A DNA stretch of 28,269 nucleotides from NCBI GenBank assembly GCA_964482395.1, contig CAYZXK010000194.1:1-28269 (forward strand). Direction: 5' to 3'. Source of the DNA: CAYZXK01 sp964482395 (GTDB lineage: Bacteria; Planctomycetota; Phycisphaerae; UBA1845; Fen-1342). This document shows positions 1 to 7,799 of the stretch, one piece after another; position 1 is the stretch's first letter, and the number at the start of each line of letters is the position of its first letter. Under the pieces are notes generated by a model. The model made no database searches. It was not told the origin of the DNA and saw only the letters and a program-made list of their open reading frames with translations. The translations under genes were made by a program, and so were the position numbers.

Positions 1-43
1 TGGTAACTGGCGTCCGCTCCAAATCCGCCGCTACGATCCTCAT
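1..43 (-). CDS. 5' end of unknown gene (partial)
   Basis: Fourteen codons of a reverse-strand gene enter from the left edge, reading MRIVAADLERTPVT. The ATG at 41-43 is preceded by a very strong Shine-Dalgarno (AAGGAGG, about 6-8 nt upstream on the reverse strand), which is why I call a start on so little coding sequence. The fragment is too short to assign a family. It is divergent from korA, and the two starts are separated by about 360 bases. Confidence 0.45.
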   Translation of the reverse strand, partial: MRIVAADLERTPVT

Positions 44-400
44 GGGCGTGTCCTCCTTGTCTGTTAATTCAATATGGGCCAGAGGATACGCCCTTCCTAC
101 GCCTCGGCAACGAGATTACACACGAAAGGATACGCCACCGACCCGCGGCTTTGGCTGGTAGTCGCGCCCGGCTGCCGCTACAATTATGAGTTTTGAGGGC
201 GACCCGAGCGGTTCGGGGGTTGGTAGGCCGCAGGCGGCTTGATTCGCAGCGGCTACCGACGCCTGACTGCCGTGCGGGCAACCGAGATAGCCGCTGAGGG
301 ATACCGACCTCCGGTGATCGCCGGCAGACGCTCACTTATCCGATTCGCTCCCGGCTCCCGCGGGCCGTAACCCCTGTTTCTGCCAGTTTGAGCCTGAGAA
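44..400. other. divergent intergenic region, no clear feature
   Basis: This stretch lies between the leftmost reverse gene and korA. The open frames across it have no recognisable protein character and no good ribosome binding sites. An AT-rich patch near 179-190 (TACAATTATGAG) resembles a -10 box, but no convincing -35 lies at the right distance on either strand. I see nothing else in it. Confidence 0.4.
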
Positions 401-2278
401 ATGTGCACTACAGCCTCTGGAAAGATGCGAACCACCCCCAAGTCGACGAAGCCAGTCAAAGAATTGACCCAGGCGGCGGTGCGGTTTGCCGGAGACTCCG
501 GCGACGGCATGCAGCTCGTCGGGGGGCAGTTTACCAGCACCTCCGCAGTGGTCGGCAACGACGTGGCCACTTTCCCCGACTACCCGGCGGAAATTCGCGC
601 TCCGGTCGGCACCCCGGCCGGGGTTTCCGGCTTCCAGATCAACTTTGCCAGCCGCCACGTCTACACACCCGGCGACCGCGTGGACGCGCTGGTGGTAATG
701 AACCCGGCGGCGCTGAAGGTGAACCTCGGAGAGCTGGTCGAGGGAGGTATTTTGATCGTCAACAGCGACGAATTCACCGAACCCAACCTGCGAAAAGCGC
801 TGTATGACCACAACCCGCTCGAGACTGGCGAGCTGGACCGCTTCCAGGTCTACAAGGTGCCCATTACCCAGAACACGCTCGAGGCGGTGAAGGACACCGG
901 ACTGAGCCCGCGCGACGCCGGACGGTGCAAGAACTTCTACGCCCTGGGGCTGGCCTACTGGCTTTTCGACCGGCCGCTGGAACCGACGCTCCGATGGATC
1001 AACAGCAAGTTCGGGCGCGTGCCGGCGGTTGCCCGGGCCAATTCGCTGGCTTTGCAGGCCGGTTACGCTTACGCGGAGGCCGCCCCGGAACTGACCGTTC
1101 GCTTCCGGGTGCAGCCGGCCAAGCTTCGGCCCGGGACTTATCGCAGCCTGACCGGGAACCAGGCGGCCGCCCTGGGCCTGGTCACCGCCGCCCAACTGGC
1201 CGGCAAGCCGCTGTTCTACGGCAGCTATCCGATCACGCCGGCCAGCGAAATACTGCATGATCTGGCCTCATACAAGAGCCTTGACGTGCGCGTCTTCCAG
1301 GCCGAAGACGAGATTGCCGCCATGGCTGCGGTGGTCGGGGCGGCCTTCGCCGGCGCCATTGCCGCCACCGGCACCAGCGGGCCCGGCATGGCCCTCAAGC
1401 AGGAGGCGATCGGGCTGGCAGTCATGACCGAACTGCCTTGCGTGATCATCAACGTGCAGCGCGGCGGTCCCAGCACCGGGCTGCCGACCAAGACGGAACA
1501 AGCCGATCTGTGGCAGGCAATTTTGGGTCGCAACGGCGAATGCCCGGTGCCGGTGGTCGCGGCCCAGTCGCCGGCCGACTGCTTTTGGACCGCCATTGAG
1601 GCCGTCCGTATCGCCATCAAGTACATGACCCCGGTGATCATGCTCAGCGACGGCTACCTGGCGATGGGGTCCGAAGCCTGGCGGATACCGGACTTGAGCG
1701 AACTGACTCCCATCGAGATCCGGCACGCCACCGACCCCGAAACCTTCCAGCCCTACGCCCGTGATCAGCGCGGGGCCCGCCCCTGGGCGATCCCCGGCAC
1801 CCCCGGACTGCACCACCGCATCGGGGGCCTGGAAAAGGAGCACATCACCGGCAACGTCAGCTACAACCCGCAGAATCATCAGTTGATGGTGACTTTGCGG
1901 GCCCGGAAGGTCGACAACGTGGCCGACGACATCCCCGACCAGGAAGTGTTCGGCAGTCCCAGCGGCCAGTTGCTGCTGGTCTCCTGGGGTGGAACCTTCG
2001 GGGCGGTGCGGACCGCCGTCCAACAGGCCCGAGAGGCCGGGCAGGACGTGTCCCACGCCCACCTGCGCTGGCTTCACCCCATGCCGCGCAACCTGGGCGA
2101 GATATTGCGAAGCTTCCGACAAGTGCTGGTCTGTGAAATGAACCTGGGACAATTGCAGTTGCTGCTTCGGGCCCGGTACCTGGTGGACGCGATGGGACTG
2201 CACAAAGTGCAGGGTCGTCCCTTCACCGTCGCCGAAATCCGGGACCAAATCAACAAGCTGCTAGGAGATAAAAAGTGA
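401..2278 (+). CDS. korA: 2-oxoglutarate/2-oxoacid:ferredoxin oxidoreductase, fused gamma-alpha subunit
   Basis: The 625-residue protein has the two-domain KorA form. An N-terminal gamma domain starts with the Gly-rich motif FAGDSGDGMQ (about residues 29-38). The alpha, pyrimidine-binding domain carries SYPITPASE (about 274-282) and GTSGPG followed by RGGPSTGLPTKTEQ. With KorB it forms the thiamine-diphosphate, iron-sulfur enzyme that interconverts 2-oxoglutarate (or a related 2-oxoacid) plus CoA and succinyl-CoA plus CO2, using ferredoxin in the cytoplasm. The stop overlaps the korB start (GTGA), so the two are translationally coupled. The start at 401 has a weak binding site, and ATG 425 with GGAAAG just upstream is an alternative that loses eight residues. 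Substrate specificity (2-oxoglutarate versus pyruvate or another 2-oxoacid) cannot be fixed from sequence alone. No ferredoxin-like delta subunit gene is adjacent, as expected for the KorAB type. Confidence 0.93.
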   Translation: MCTTASGKMRTTPKSTKPVKELTQAAVRFAGDSGDGMQLVGGQFTSTSAVVGNDVATFPDYPAEIRAPVGTPAGVSGFQINFASRHVYTPGDRVDALVVMNPAALKVNLGELVEGGILIVNSDEFTEPNLRKALYDHNPLETGELDRFQVYKVPITQNTLEAVKDTGLSPRDAGRCKNFYALGLAYWLFDRPLEPTLRWINSKFGRVPAVARANSLALQAGYAYAEAAPELTVRFRVQPAKLRPGTYRSLTGNQAAALGLVTAAQLAGKPLFYGSYPITPASEILHDLASYKSLDVRVFQAEDEIAAMAAVVGAAFAGAIAATGTSGPGMALKQEAIGLAVMTELPCVIINVQRGGPSTGLPTKTEQADLWQAILGRNGECPVPVVAAQSPADCFWTAIEAVRIAIKYMTPVIMLSDGYLAMGSEAWRIPDLSELTPIEIRHATDPETFQPYARDQRGARPWAIPGTPGLHHRIGGLEKEHITGNVSYNPQNHQLMVTLRARKVDNVADDIPDQEVFGSPSGQLLLVSWGGTFGAVRTAVQQAREAGQDVSHAHLRWLHPMPRNLGEILRSFRQVLVCEMNLGQLQLLLRARYLVDAMGLHKVQGRPFTVAEIRDQINKLLGDKK

Positions 2279-3297
2279 ACACGGCGACGTTCGATCCGGT
2301 CGGCCTGAGCGCCAAAGACTTCAAGACCGACCAGCAGGTCAAGTGGTGCCCGGGCTGCGGGGATCACTCCATCCTCGTCCAGCTACAGAAAGTGCTCGCC
2401 TCCAGCGGAGCCACCCAGCACGACACCGTGTTCGTCTCCGGCATCGGATGCTCCAGTCGATTTCCGTACTACATGAATACCTACGGATTTCATGGCATCC
2501 ACGGCCGGGCCCCGGCGATCGCCACCGGGATCAAGTGCGCCAATCCGAAACTCGACGTCTGGGTCGTCACCGGTGACGGGGACGCACTGAGCATCGGCGG
2601 CAACCACTTCCTGCACACCGTCCGGCGGAACGTCGGCCTGAAGATCATCCTCTTTAATAACCGGATCTACGGTTTGACCAAAGGCCAGTATTCGCCGACC
2701 AGCGAATTCGGCACCCGCACCAAGTCGTCCCCTTATGGCGCCATCGACCACCCTATCCACCCGATCTCGGTGGCGATCGGGGCGGAGATCACTTTCGCCG
2801 CCCGGGCCATCGACACCGACGTTCACCACTTGCAGTACGTACTGCAAAGGATGATCCAGCACAAAGGAACGGCTTTTTTGGAGGTCTACCAGAACTGCCA
2901 GGTCTACAATCCCAACGCCTACGCCTTTGCGACCGATCGAGAGACCCGACTCGACCACGTCGTTTACCTGGAGCACGGCAAGCCGCTGATCTTTGGAATC
3001 CGCAAGGACAAGGGGATTCGCGTGAGGAATGATGCCCTGGAGGTGGTCGACCTCGCCAAAGTCTCGCCGGCCGAGCTGGTGGTCCATGATGAAAAGGCCG
3101 AAAACTCCTCCATGGCCTTCCGACTGGCCCAAATGCACTATCCGGAATTCCCGGAGCCACTGGGCGTGTTCCGGGCGATCGAAAAGCCGACCTATGAAGA
3201 ATTGATGATGGGCCAGTTGGAAGCCGGCGGGCAAAAAGAAGGGGCCGGACGCCTGGAGCAGCTCTTCATGGCCGGCGATACCTGGAAGGTCGACTGA
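2275..3297 (+). CDS. korB: 2-oxoglutarate/2-oxoacid:ferredoxin oxidoreductase, beta subunit
   Basis: The 340-residue thiamine-diphosphate-binding subunit starts at GTG 2275, four bases inside korA, with AGGAG at 2263-2267 as binding site. The [4Fe-4S] ligands are visible as CPGC (C25, C28), C59 in GIGCSS and C208 in YQNCQVYNP. The ThDP/Mg motif is TGDGDALSIGGNH (from residue 99) ending in NN at 128-129. The length and the missing C-terminal ferredoxin domain match KorB of two-subunit enzymes. It completes the enzyme with the upstream KorA. The gene ends with TGA, 18 bases from the convergent thioredoxin gene, and I see no hairpin terminator between them. Confidence 0.94.
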   Translation: MNTATFDPVGLSAKDFKTDQQVKWCPGCGDHSILVQLQKVLASSGATQHDTVFVSGIGCSSRFPYYMNTYGFHGIHGRAPAIATGIKCANPKLDVWVVTGDGDALSIGGNHFLHTVRRNVGLKIILFNNRIYGLTKGQYSPTSEFGTRTKSSPYGAIDHPIHPISVAIGAEITFAARAIDTDVHHLQYVLQRMIQHKGTAFLEVYQNCQVYNPNAYAFATDRETRLDHVVYLEHGKPLIFGIRKDKGIRVRNDALEVVDLAKVSPAELVVHDEKAENSSMAFRLAQMHYPEFPEPLGVFRAIEKPTYEELMMGQLEAGGQKEGAGRLEQLFMAGDTWKVD

Positions 3298-3315
3298 GGC
3301 CCCACCTCCCTGGCC

Positions 3316-3651
3316 CTACTGCTTCAGGTAGCGGTCCAGCGTCGCCTGGTATTCACGCTTGTGCTTGGCCCCGACGATCCGCTCGACCTGCTTGCCCTGG
3401 TGGAAGACTAGCACGGTCGGGATGTTCTGGATGCCGTACCGGCTGGCCAGTGCGGCTGCCGTATCCACGTCAACCTTGCCGACCTTGGCCCGGCCCTGAT
3501 AGTCCTGGGCCAGCTCGTCAATGGTCGGAGCCAGCATCAGGCACGGCCCGCACCATTGGGCCCAGAAATCCACCAGCACCGGGACCTCGGACTTCAGTAC
3601 TTCGGCCTCGAAATTGCTCTCGTCGAATGTCAGCGTATGCGCACCGGCCAT
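3316..3651 (-). CDS. trxA: thioredoxin
   Basis: This is a 111-residue classic thioredoxin, a cytoplasmic protein disulfide reductant. The active site WCGPC is at residues 33-37, and the cis-proline loop NIPT has its Pro near residue 78. DFWAQWCGPC and the C-terminal helix ending in LDRYLKQ are of normal family length. I chose ATG 3651 because GAGGAG lies six bases upstream; an in-frame GTG one codon earlier is possible. The gene is convergent with korB and is followed upstream by the Tat-signal isomerase gene on the same strand, about 115 bases away. It ends in TAG at exactly the expected family length, which shows that TAG is a genuine stop in this genome. Confidence 0.95.
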   Translation of the reverse strand: MAGAHTLTFDESNFEAEVLKSEVPVLVDFWAQWCGPCLMLAPTIDELAQDYQGRAKVGKVDVDTAAALASRYGIQNIPTVLVFHQGKQVERIVGAKHKREYQATLDRYLKQ

Positions 3652-3766
3652 CACTAACTCCTCAGCAGCCTGCTTTCAATGGTTCGTTGCTGCCAGGGGA
3701 TTCTAAGTCTGCCGCCCGGCCTGTCAAAGCGTCCGCCCCTCCGGCCCAGCCCAGACCGCGGCTCGG

Positions 3767-4672
3767 CTACTGGAAGCGGGCCAGCAGCCGCTGGCAGGCT
3801 TTCACGCCTGCGATCTCGTCCGGGTTGGGGCCCTCGTACTCGATGCCCACAAAGCCGCGGTACCCGGCATCCAGCACGATTTGCATCATCCGAGCATAGT
3901 CGATGGTCGTCTCGTTCCCCGACTCGTCAAACTCGTAGCACTTGGCACTGACCGCTCTGGCCAGAGGCATCATTTTCCGCACCGCGTCGTACCGGTCCAC
4001 CTGCGGCGGAAAGTTGCCGAAATCCGGGAGCGTGCCCAGCAGCGGATCATTGACCTGCCGGATGACCGCCAAGAGCGAATCCGGGTCGGACGAGAAGCCC
4101 CCGTGGTTCTCGATGATGACATTGATCTTGTCCGGCCGGGCGTACTCGACCAGCTCCGAGAAGCTTTCGGCGCAGCGGTTGATCGCGTCCGTGTCGCCGG
4201 CTTTCCCTTCCCCCGCGTTGCAGCGGATTGAATGACAACCCAGCACCTGGGCGACATCCAGCCACTTGCGGTGGTTACGGACCGCCTGGCGGCGCTGCGA
4301 CCGGTCGGCGGCCGACAGGTCGCCCTCCCCGTCGCACATTATCAGCAGGATCTTCACCCCGTGGTCGGCCGCCCGCTTGAGCAGGTCCTTGCAGTAGGAG
4401 TATTGCGGACTGGGAAAGAAGCTGTTGACCAGTTCCACACCGCCGATGTCAAACTCCTTGCGGCACAGCTCCGGCAGGTCGATCTGCTTGATCTGACCGC
4501 CGTAGAACATCCGGTGCACTGACCAGGCCGCCAGCGAAATCTCGAATCGCTTCATGCTGCCGCCCCATCGTCGGATCGTATTCCTCGACAGCGGCCCGGC
4601 GAGCACCAGTCCGCCGACGGCCTCCAGACCGTGTTTGAGGAACGACCGCCGCGACCATTCTTGACCAGCCAT
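3767..4672 (-). CDS. Tat-exported sugar phosphate isomerase/epimerase-like TIM-barrel protein
   Basis: The 301-residue protein begins MAGQEW and carries a twin-arginine signal SRRSFLKHG followed by a hydrophobic stretch (residues about 7-28), indicating folded export. The rest resembles the AP-endonuclease-2/xylose-isomerase-like TIM-barrel family common in planctomycetes. Visible metal-site-like motifs are IENHGGFSSD, LPDFGNFP and the C-terminal FVGIEYEGPNPDE. I chose ATG 4672, which has GGGAG about 8 bases upstream; ATG 4678 is too close to that site and ATG 4558 would remove the signal. The long open frame upstream of 4678 is not coding-like. Substrate is unknown. These proteins usually act on sugars or inositols in the periplasm, which is family-level knowledge. 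Confidence 0.8.
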   Translation of the reverse strand: MAGQEWSRRSFLKHGLEAVGGLVLAGPLSRNTIRRWGGSMKRFEISLAAWSVHRMFYGGQIKQIDLPELCRKEFDIGGVELVNSFFPSPQYSYCKDLLKRAADHGVKILLIMCDGEGDLSAADRSQRRQAVRNHRKWLDVAQVLGCHSIRCNAGEGKAGDTDAINRCAESFSELVEYARPDKINVIIENHGGFSSDPDSLLAVIRQVNDPLLGTLPDFGNFPPQVDRYDAVRKMMPLARAVSAKCYEFDESGNETTIDYARMMQIVLDAGYRGFVGIEYEGPNPDEIAGVKACQRLLARFQ

Positions 4673-5096
4673 CCTCATTGCTCCCAAACCCGTCGCCATC
4701 CGTGAAGTTACACCCGGTCTTGCACACCGGCAAGCTCGAAGAAAACACCGCCGCAAGCACGCAATGCCTGCCAGGTCCGCAGCGCCAGACCTCTCGGTCC
4801 ACCCCAGGTCCGCCCAGCGCCGGGCGAGTGTCAGAAAAAAGGGACTGGCTCCGCGCCGACCGGGTTCGCTGGAAAGGCCCGGCCTGGGTTCCGGTCCCCC
4901 TATCTCGGGTCCGGCGCCCATGCCCGTGGGGCTGCACGTCCGGTCCGTCGGGCAGGGCCAGCCATTCGGGTTTGGCGGGCTTCCGACGGCTCGTTTATCG
5001 CGCGATCCCGCCCGCACTTGCGCGGACGCCACGGGAACCCCCTGGCATCGCCCGCGTCTAATACCGCGTCCAACACCGTTGAACGAGGAGATGACC
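4673..5096. other. divergent intergenic region containing a REP-like hairpin
   Basis: This 424-base gap separates the reverse-strand isomerase from the forward VIT/VWA gene. Long frames cross it because of high GC, but their translations are Pro/Arg/Ser-rich without family character. The only structured element I see is the inverted repeat at 4841-4898, listed separately. The GAGGAG binding site at 5085-5090 belongs to the downstream gene. Confidence 0.5.
4841..4898. repeat. REP-like imperfect inverted repeat
   Basis: The left arm GGGACTGGCTCC (4841-4852) pairs with GGTTCCGGTCCC (4887-4898) at 10 of 12 positions including one G-T pair, around a 34-base loop. It is preceded by an A-rich run (TCAGAAAAAA, 4831-4840). 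The arm sequence resembles the GGGAC-TGG-type ends of interspersed REP elements mobilised by RAYT (TnpA-REP) transposases. No transposase lies in the window and I see only one copy here. Confidence 0.45.
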
Positions 5097-7370
5097 ATGA
5101 AACGGTTCGGCCACAGCATGACAGTAGCCTCCGCGATGTTATTGACCCCAGTCCTGGGTCTGGGCCAGGAGAAACCGTCGCTCCCCGGCGGGGAGCTGCA
5201 AATACTTGATCAAGGGGGAACCCCGGTGGGAGCCTGCCCTCTGAAGCATACTGTGGTGGAGGCGGACATCGTCGGCTTTGTTGCCCACGTGACCGTTCGG
5301 CAAGTTTTTCACAACCCGACCAACCAGAAGATAGAAGCGGTGTATGTCTTTCCGTTGCCGCAGGATGCCGCGGTCGACGATATGGTGATGCTAGTCGGGG
5401 ATCGCCGGATCGTTGCGGAGATGAAGGAGCGTGAGGAAGCTCGGCGGGTATATGAGGCCGCCAGGGCCGCCGGCCACATCGCCAGCCTGCTGGACCAGGA
5501 ACGCCCCAATATTTTTACGCAGGCGGTAGCCAATATCGAGCCGGGGGTCGAGGTAGCCATCGAAATCAGCTACATCGAGACCCTCAAGTACGAGGACGGC
5601 CGGTTCGAGTGGGTGTTTCCCATGGTGGTCGGCCCACGCTACATACCGGGCCACCCGCTTTTGAAGGTTCCGCCGGTCCCGCTCGAGCAGCAGGGCAAGG
5701 TCAGCGGGCTGGACGCAAGCCAGCACCCGCAGGAACCATACGAGCCGAAAGGCACCGGCTGGTCGCCGGACACCGACCGGGTGCCGGACGCCTCGCGGAT
5801 TACGCCGCCGGTGGTCAAGCCCGGCTACCGGGCCGGTCACGACATCAGTCTGACCGTGACGATCGACGCCGGCCTGCCGATCGTGGACCTTGGGAGCGTG
5901 TTGCACCAGATCGCGGTCCAGCGGCTGGACGGCCGCGCGGAGAGCCCGGTCCGGGTCACCCTCCCGAACCTGGCGGAGATCCCGAACCGCGACTTCATCC
6001 TGCACTACCGGCTGGGGACCGAACAGATCGGCGATGCGCTGCTGGTGCATCAGGATCAGCGCGGCCAGTTTTTCACCCTGATCCTCCAGCCGCCGCAACG
6101 GGTCGTCCCGGCCCAGCTTGTGCCCCGAGAACTGATCTTCGTGCTGGACACCTCCGGCTCGATGAGCGGCTTCCCGATCGAGAAGGCCAAGGAGGTGATG
6201 TCCAGGCTGATCGGCAGCATGCGGCCGGCGGACACCTTCAACGTGATCACCTTTTCCGGCGATACGCGGATTCTGTGGAACCTGCCGCGTCCGGCCACCC
6301 CGGCCAACGTAGCCGAAGCCCAGCAGTTTCTCGCCTCACGGCATGGGGGCGGCGGGACGGAGATGATGAAGGCCATTAACGCCGCTCTGACACCCACTCC
6401 GGTTCTCCGCGACCCGGGAGTGATGTCATTGCGCATCGCATGCTTCCTGACCGACGGCTACGTCGGGAACGACATGGAAATCATTGGCGCGGTCAAGCGG
6501 AACGCGGGCACCACCCGGGTCTTCAGCTGCGGCATCGGCAACAGCGTCAACCGATTTCTGCTGGACAGTATGGCCGCCGCCGGTCGCGGCGAAGTGGAAT
6601 ACGTGACCCTCCAAAGCGACGTGGAGGCGGCTGTACAGCGCTTGCATGAGCGGATACTGGCCCCGGTGCTGACCGATATCCAGATCGACTGGGGCGAGTT
6701 GCCGGTGACCGAGGTCTACCCGGCACACATCCCGGACCTGTTCAGTGCCAAGCCGATCATGGTCCACGGCCGGCTGACCAGCCCGGCCAGCGGGACGGTC
6801 ACCCTGCGCGGCAATACCGGAGCCGGCCCGTTCGAGCAGCTCGTCCAATTGCAATGGCCGCAGCGCCCGCCGGACCATGCAGCCCTGCCCTCACTTTGGG
6901 CTCGCGCCAAGGTAGCCGACCTGATGATGCAAGACTATGGGGCCCTGCAAACCGGCCAGTTCCCCGCGGACCTCAAGCGGCAGGTCATCGCGCTGGGGCT
7001 CGAATACCGCCTGGTTACACAATTCACCAGCTTCGTGGCGGTGGAAGAGCTGACCGTCACGGTCGGCGGACAACCGACCAAGATCACTGTGCCGGTCGAG
7101 ATGCCCGACGGCGTGAGCTACGAGGGCGTCTTCGGCGAGGGGCAGCCGGGACTGATGCAATACTGCCGAGTTGCGGCAGTTGGCGCGCCGGCACAGAGGG
7201 GGCTGATGCAGGGCGCGGAGTTCAAGTCGCTCGGATCGCCGCCGCCCATCGGCGGCGGCATGTTCGGCCAGGGCGCCAGACGAATAGCGCCGGCTCAGCC
7301 GACCTCGTTGACGCCGCAGCCCTCGCACCACGTGGCCCGCGAGGAGGAGGCCGACGGCCTGAAGGAGTAG
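5097..7370 (+). CDS. secreted VIT and VWA domain protein (ends at an in-frame TAG)
   Basis: The 757 residues start with an export signal (MKRFGHSM..., hydrophobic to about residue 22, then GQEKPS). A VIT domain follows (about 30-160; VRQVFHNPTNQKIEAVYVFPLP and the MKEREEARRVYEAA motif). A VWA domain begins with LIFVLDTSGSMSG, giving MIDAS residues D351, S353, S355, T421 and D453, so metal binding looks intact. VIT/VWA proteins act as extracytoplasmic adhesion or assembly scaffolds; the specific role is unknown. ATG 5097 has GAGGAG six bases upstream, whereas ATG 5091 abuts it. The TAG at 7368-7370 is followed directly, in the same frame, by a further 110 codons of family-like sequence (see 7371-7703), so this stop appears premature. 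Confidence 0.85.
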   Translation: MKRFGHSMTVASAMLLTPVLGLGQEKPSLPGGELQILDQGGTPVGACPLKHTVVEADIVGFVAHVTVRQVFHNPTNQKIEAVYVFPLPQDAAVDDMVMLVGDRRIVAEMKEREEARRVYEAARAAGHIASLLDQERPNIFTQAVANIEPGVEVAIEISYIETLKYEDGRFEWVFPMVVGPRYIPGHPLLKVPPVPLEQQGKVSGLDASQHPQEPYEPKGTGWSPDTDRVPDASRITPPVVKPGYRAGHDISLTVTIDAGLPIVDLGSVLHQIAVQRLDGRAESPVRVTLPNLAEIPNRDFILHYRLGTEQIGDALLVHQDQRGQFFTLILQPPQRVVPAQLVPRELIFVLDTSGSMSGFPIEKAKEVMSRLIGSMRPADTFNVITFSGDTRILWNLPRPATPANVAEAQQFLASRHGGGGTEMMKAINAALTPTPVLRDPGVMSLRIACFLTDGYVGNDMEIIGAVKRNAGTTRVFSCGIGNSVNRFLLDSMAAAGRGEVEYVTLQSDVEAAVQRLHERILAPVLTDIQIDWGELPVTEVYPAHIPDLFSAKPIMVHGRLTSPASGTVTLRGNTGAGPFEQLVQLQWPQRPPDHAALPSLWARAKVADLMMQDYGALQTGQFPADLKRQVIALGLEYRLVTQFTSFVAVEELTVTVGGQPTKITVPVEMPDGVSYEGVFGEGQPGLMQYCRVAAVGAPAQRGLMQGAEFKSLGSPPPIGGGMFGQGARRIAPAQPTSLTPQPSHHVAREEEADGLKE

Positions 7371-7703
7371 GAACCCGGTTCCGCGCTGACTCCCGAACAG
7401 GCGGCTCGTGTGAAGCTGGCCGAGCCGCTGCGTGACCTGGCCAGCAAGGTCGAGAAAGAGGGCCAGAACGGTAATCTGACCACCGGCGAGCTGCGGATCA
7501 TCAACTACCGCGTGGACCTGATGATCTTCCTGACCGACACGTCCGAAAAGTCGCTGGCGGCCCTGACACAGCTCGGCTTCGAGCCGACCGCCGACAGCAA
7601 GGCCGCCCGAATCCTGATCGGCACCCTGGACGTGCGCAAGCTGGAAAACCTGGCCCGGCTCGACGTGGTGGTGGCGATCAAGCCCGTGTCACCCGGCCGG
7701 TGA
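7371..7703 (+). pseudogene. in-frame C-terminal continuation of the VIT/VWA gene after TAG
   Basis: The frame of the VIT/VWA gene stays open from 7371 to TGA at 7701-7703, giving 110 residues starting EPGSALTPEQAARVKLAEPL. It has the look of a real domain: DLASKVEKEGQNG, a beta-rich segment YRVDLMIFLTDTSEKSL, then LGFEPT and the hydrophobic ILIGTLDVRKLENLARL ending VVVAIKPV. From memory, similar tails end planctomycete VIT/VWA proteins as one polypeptide. There is no independent start with a good binding site (the GTG at 7410 has none). It is therefore either a lost tail after an amber mutation, a readthrough domain, or the result of a sequence error at 7368. Confidence 0.6.
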
Positions 7704-7738
7704 AGCAATCCCGGACCCGAGCTGTGCCGGTAATCGGG

Positions 7739-7773
7739 CGGCAGAGCCCAGCCGGTCGGGCTGGGCTTTGCCG
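7739..7773. terminator. bidirectional hairpin terminator
   Basis: A 15-bp stem, arms 7739-7753 and 7759-7773 with a five-base loop, pairs fully apart from one G-T. It sits in the 96-base gap between the convergent VIT/VWA and methyltransferase genes, where a two-way terminator is expected. No T-run follows on either strand, so it may act as a transcript-end stabiliser or need a factor. Confidence 0.65.
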
Positions 7774-7799
7774 CCGCCGCGAGGCTGGCCCAGCGCCGG

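Noticed and set aside
332..1258. Long reverse-strand open frame opposite korA (similar ones at 1268-2248 and 2383-3234).
   Set aside because: Both korA and korB on the forward strand have full family motifs; the reverse translations are Gly/Val/Gln-rich mirror frames caused by high GC.
4679..5119. N-terminal extension of the Tat-signal isomerase to 5119, and of the VIT/VWA protein back to 4764.
   Set aside because: Each would bury the export signal deep in the protein and add low-complexity sequence. Starts at 4672 and 5097 have proper binding sites and leave the signals N-terminal.
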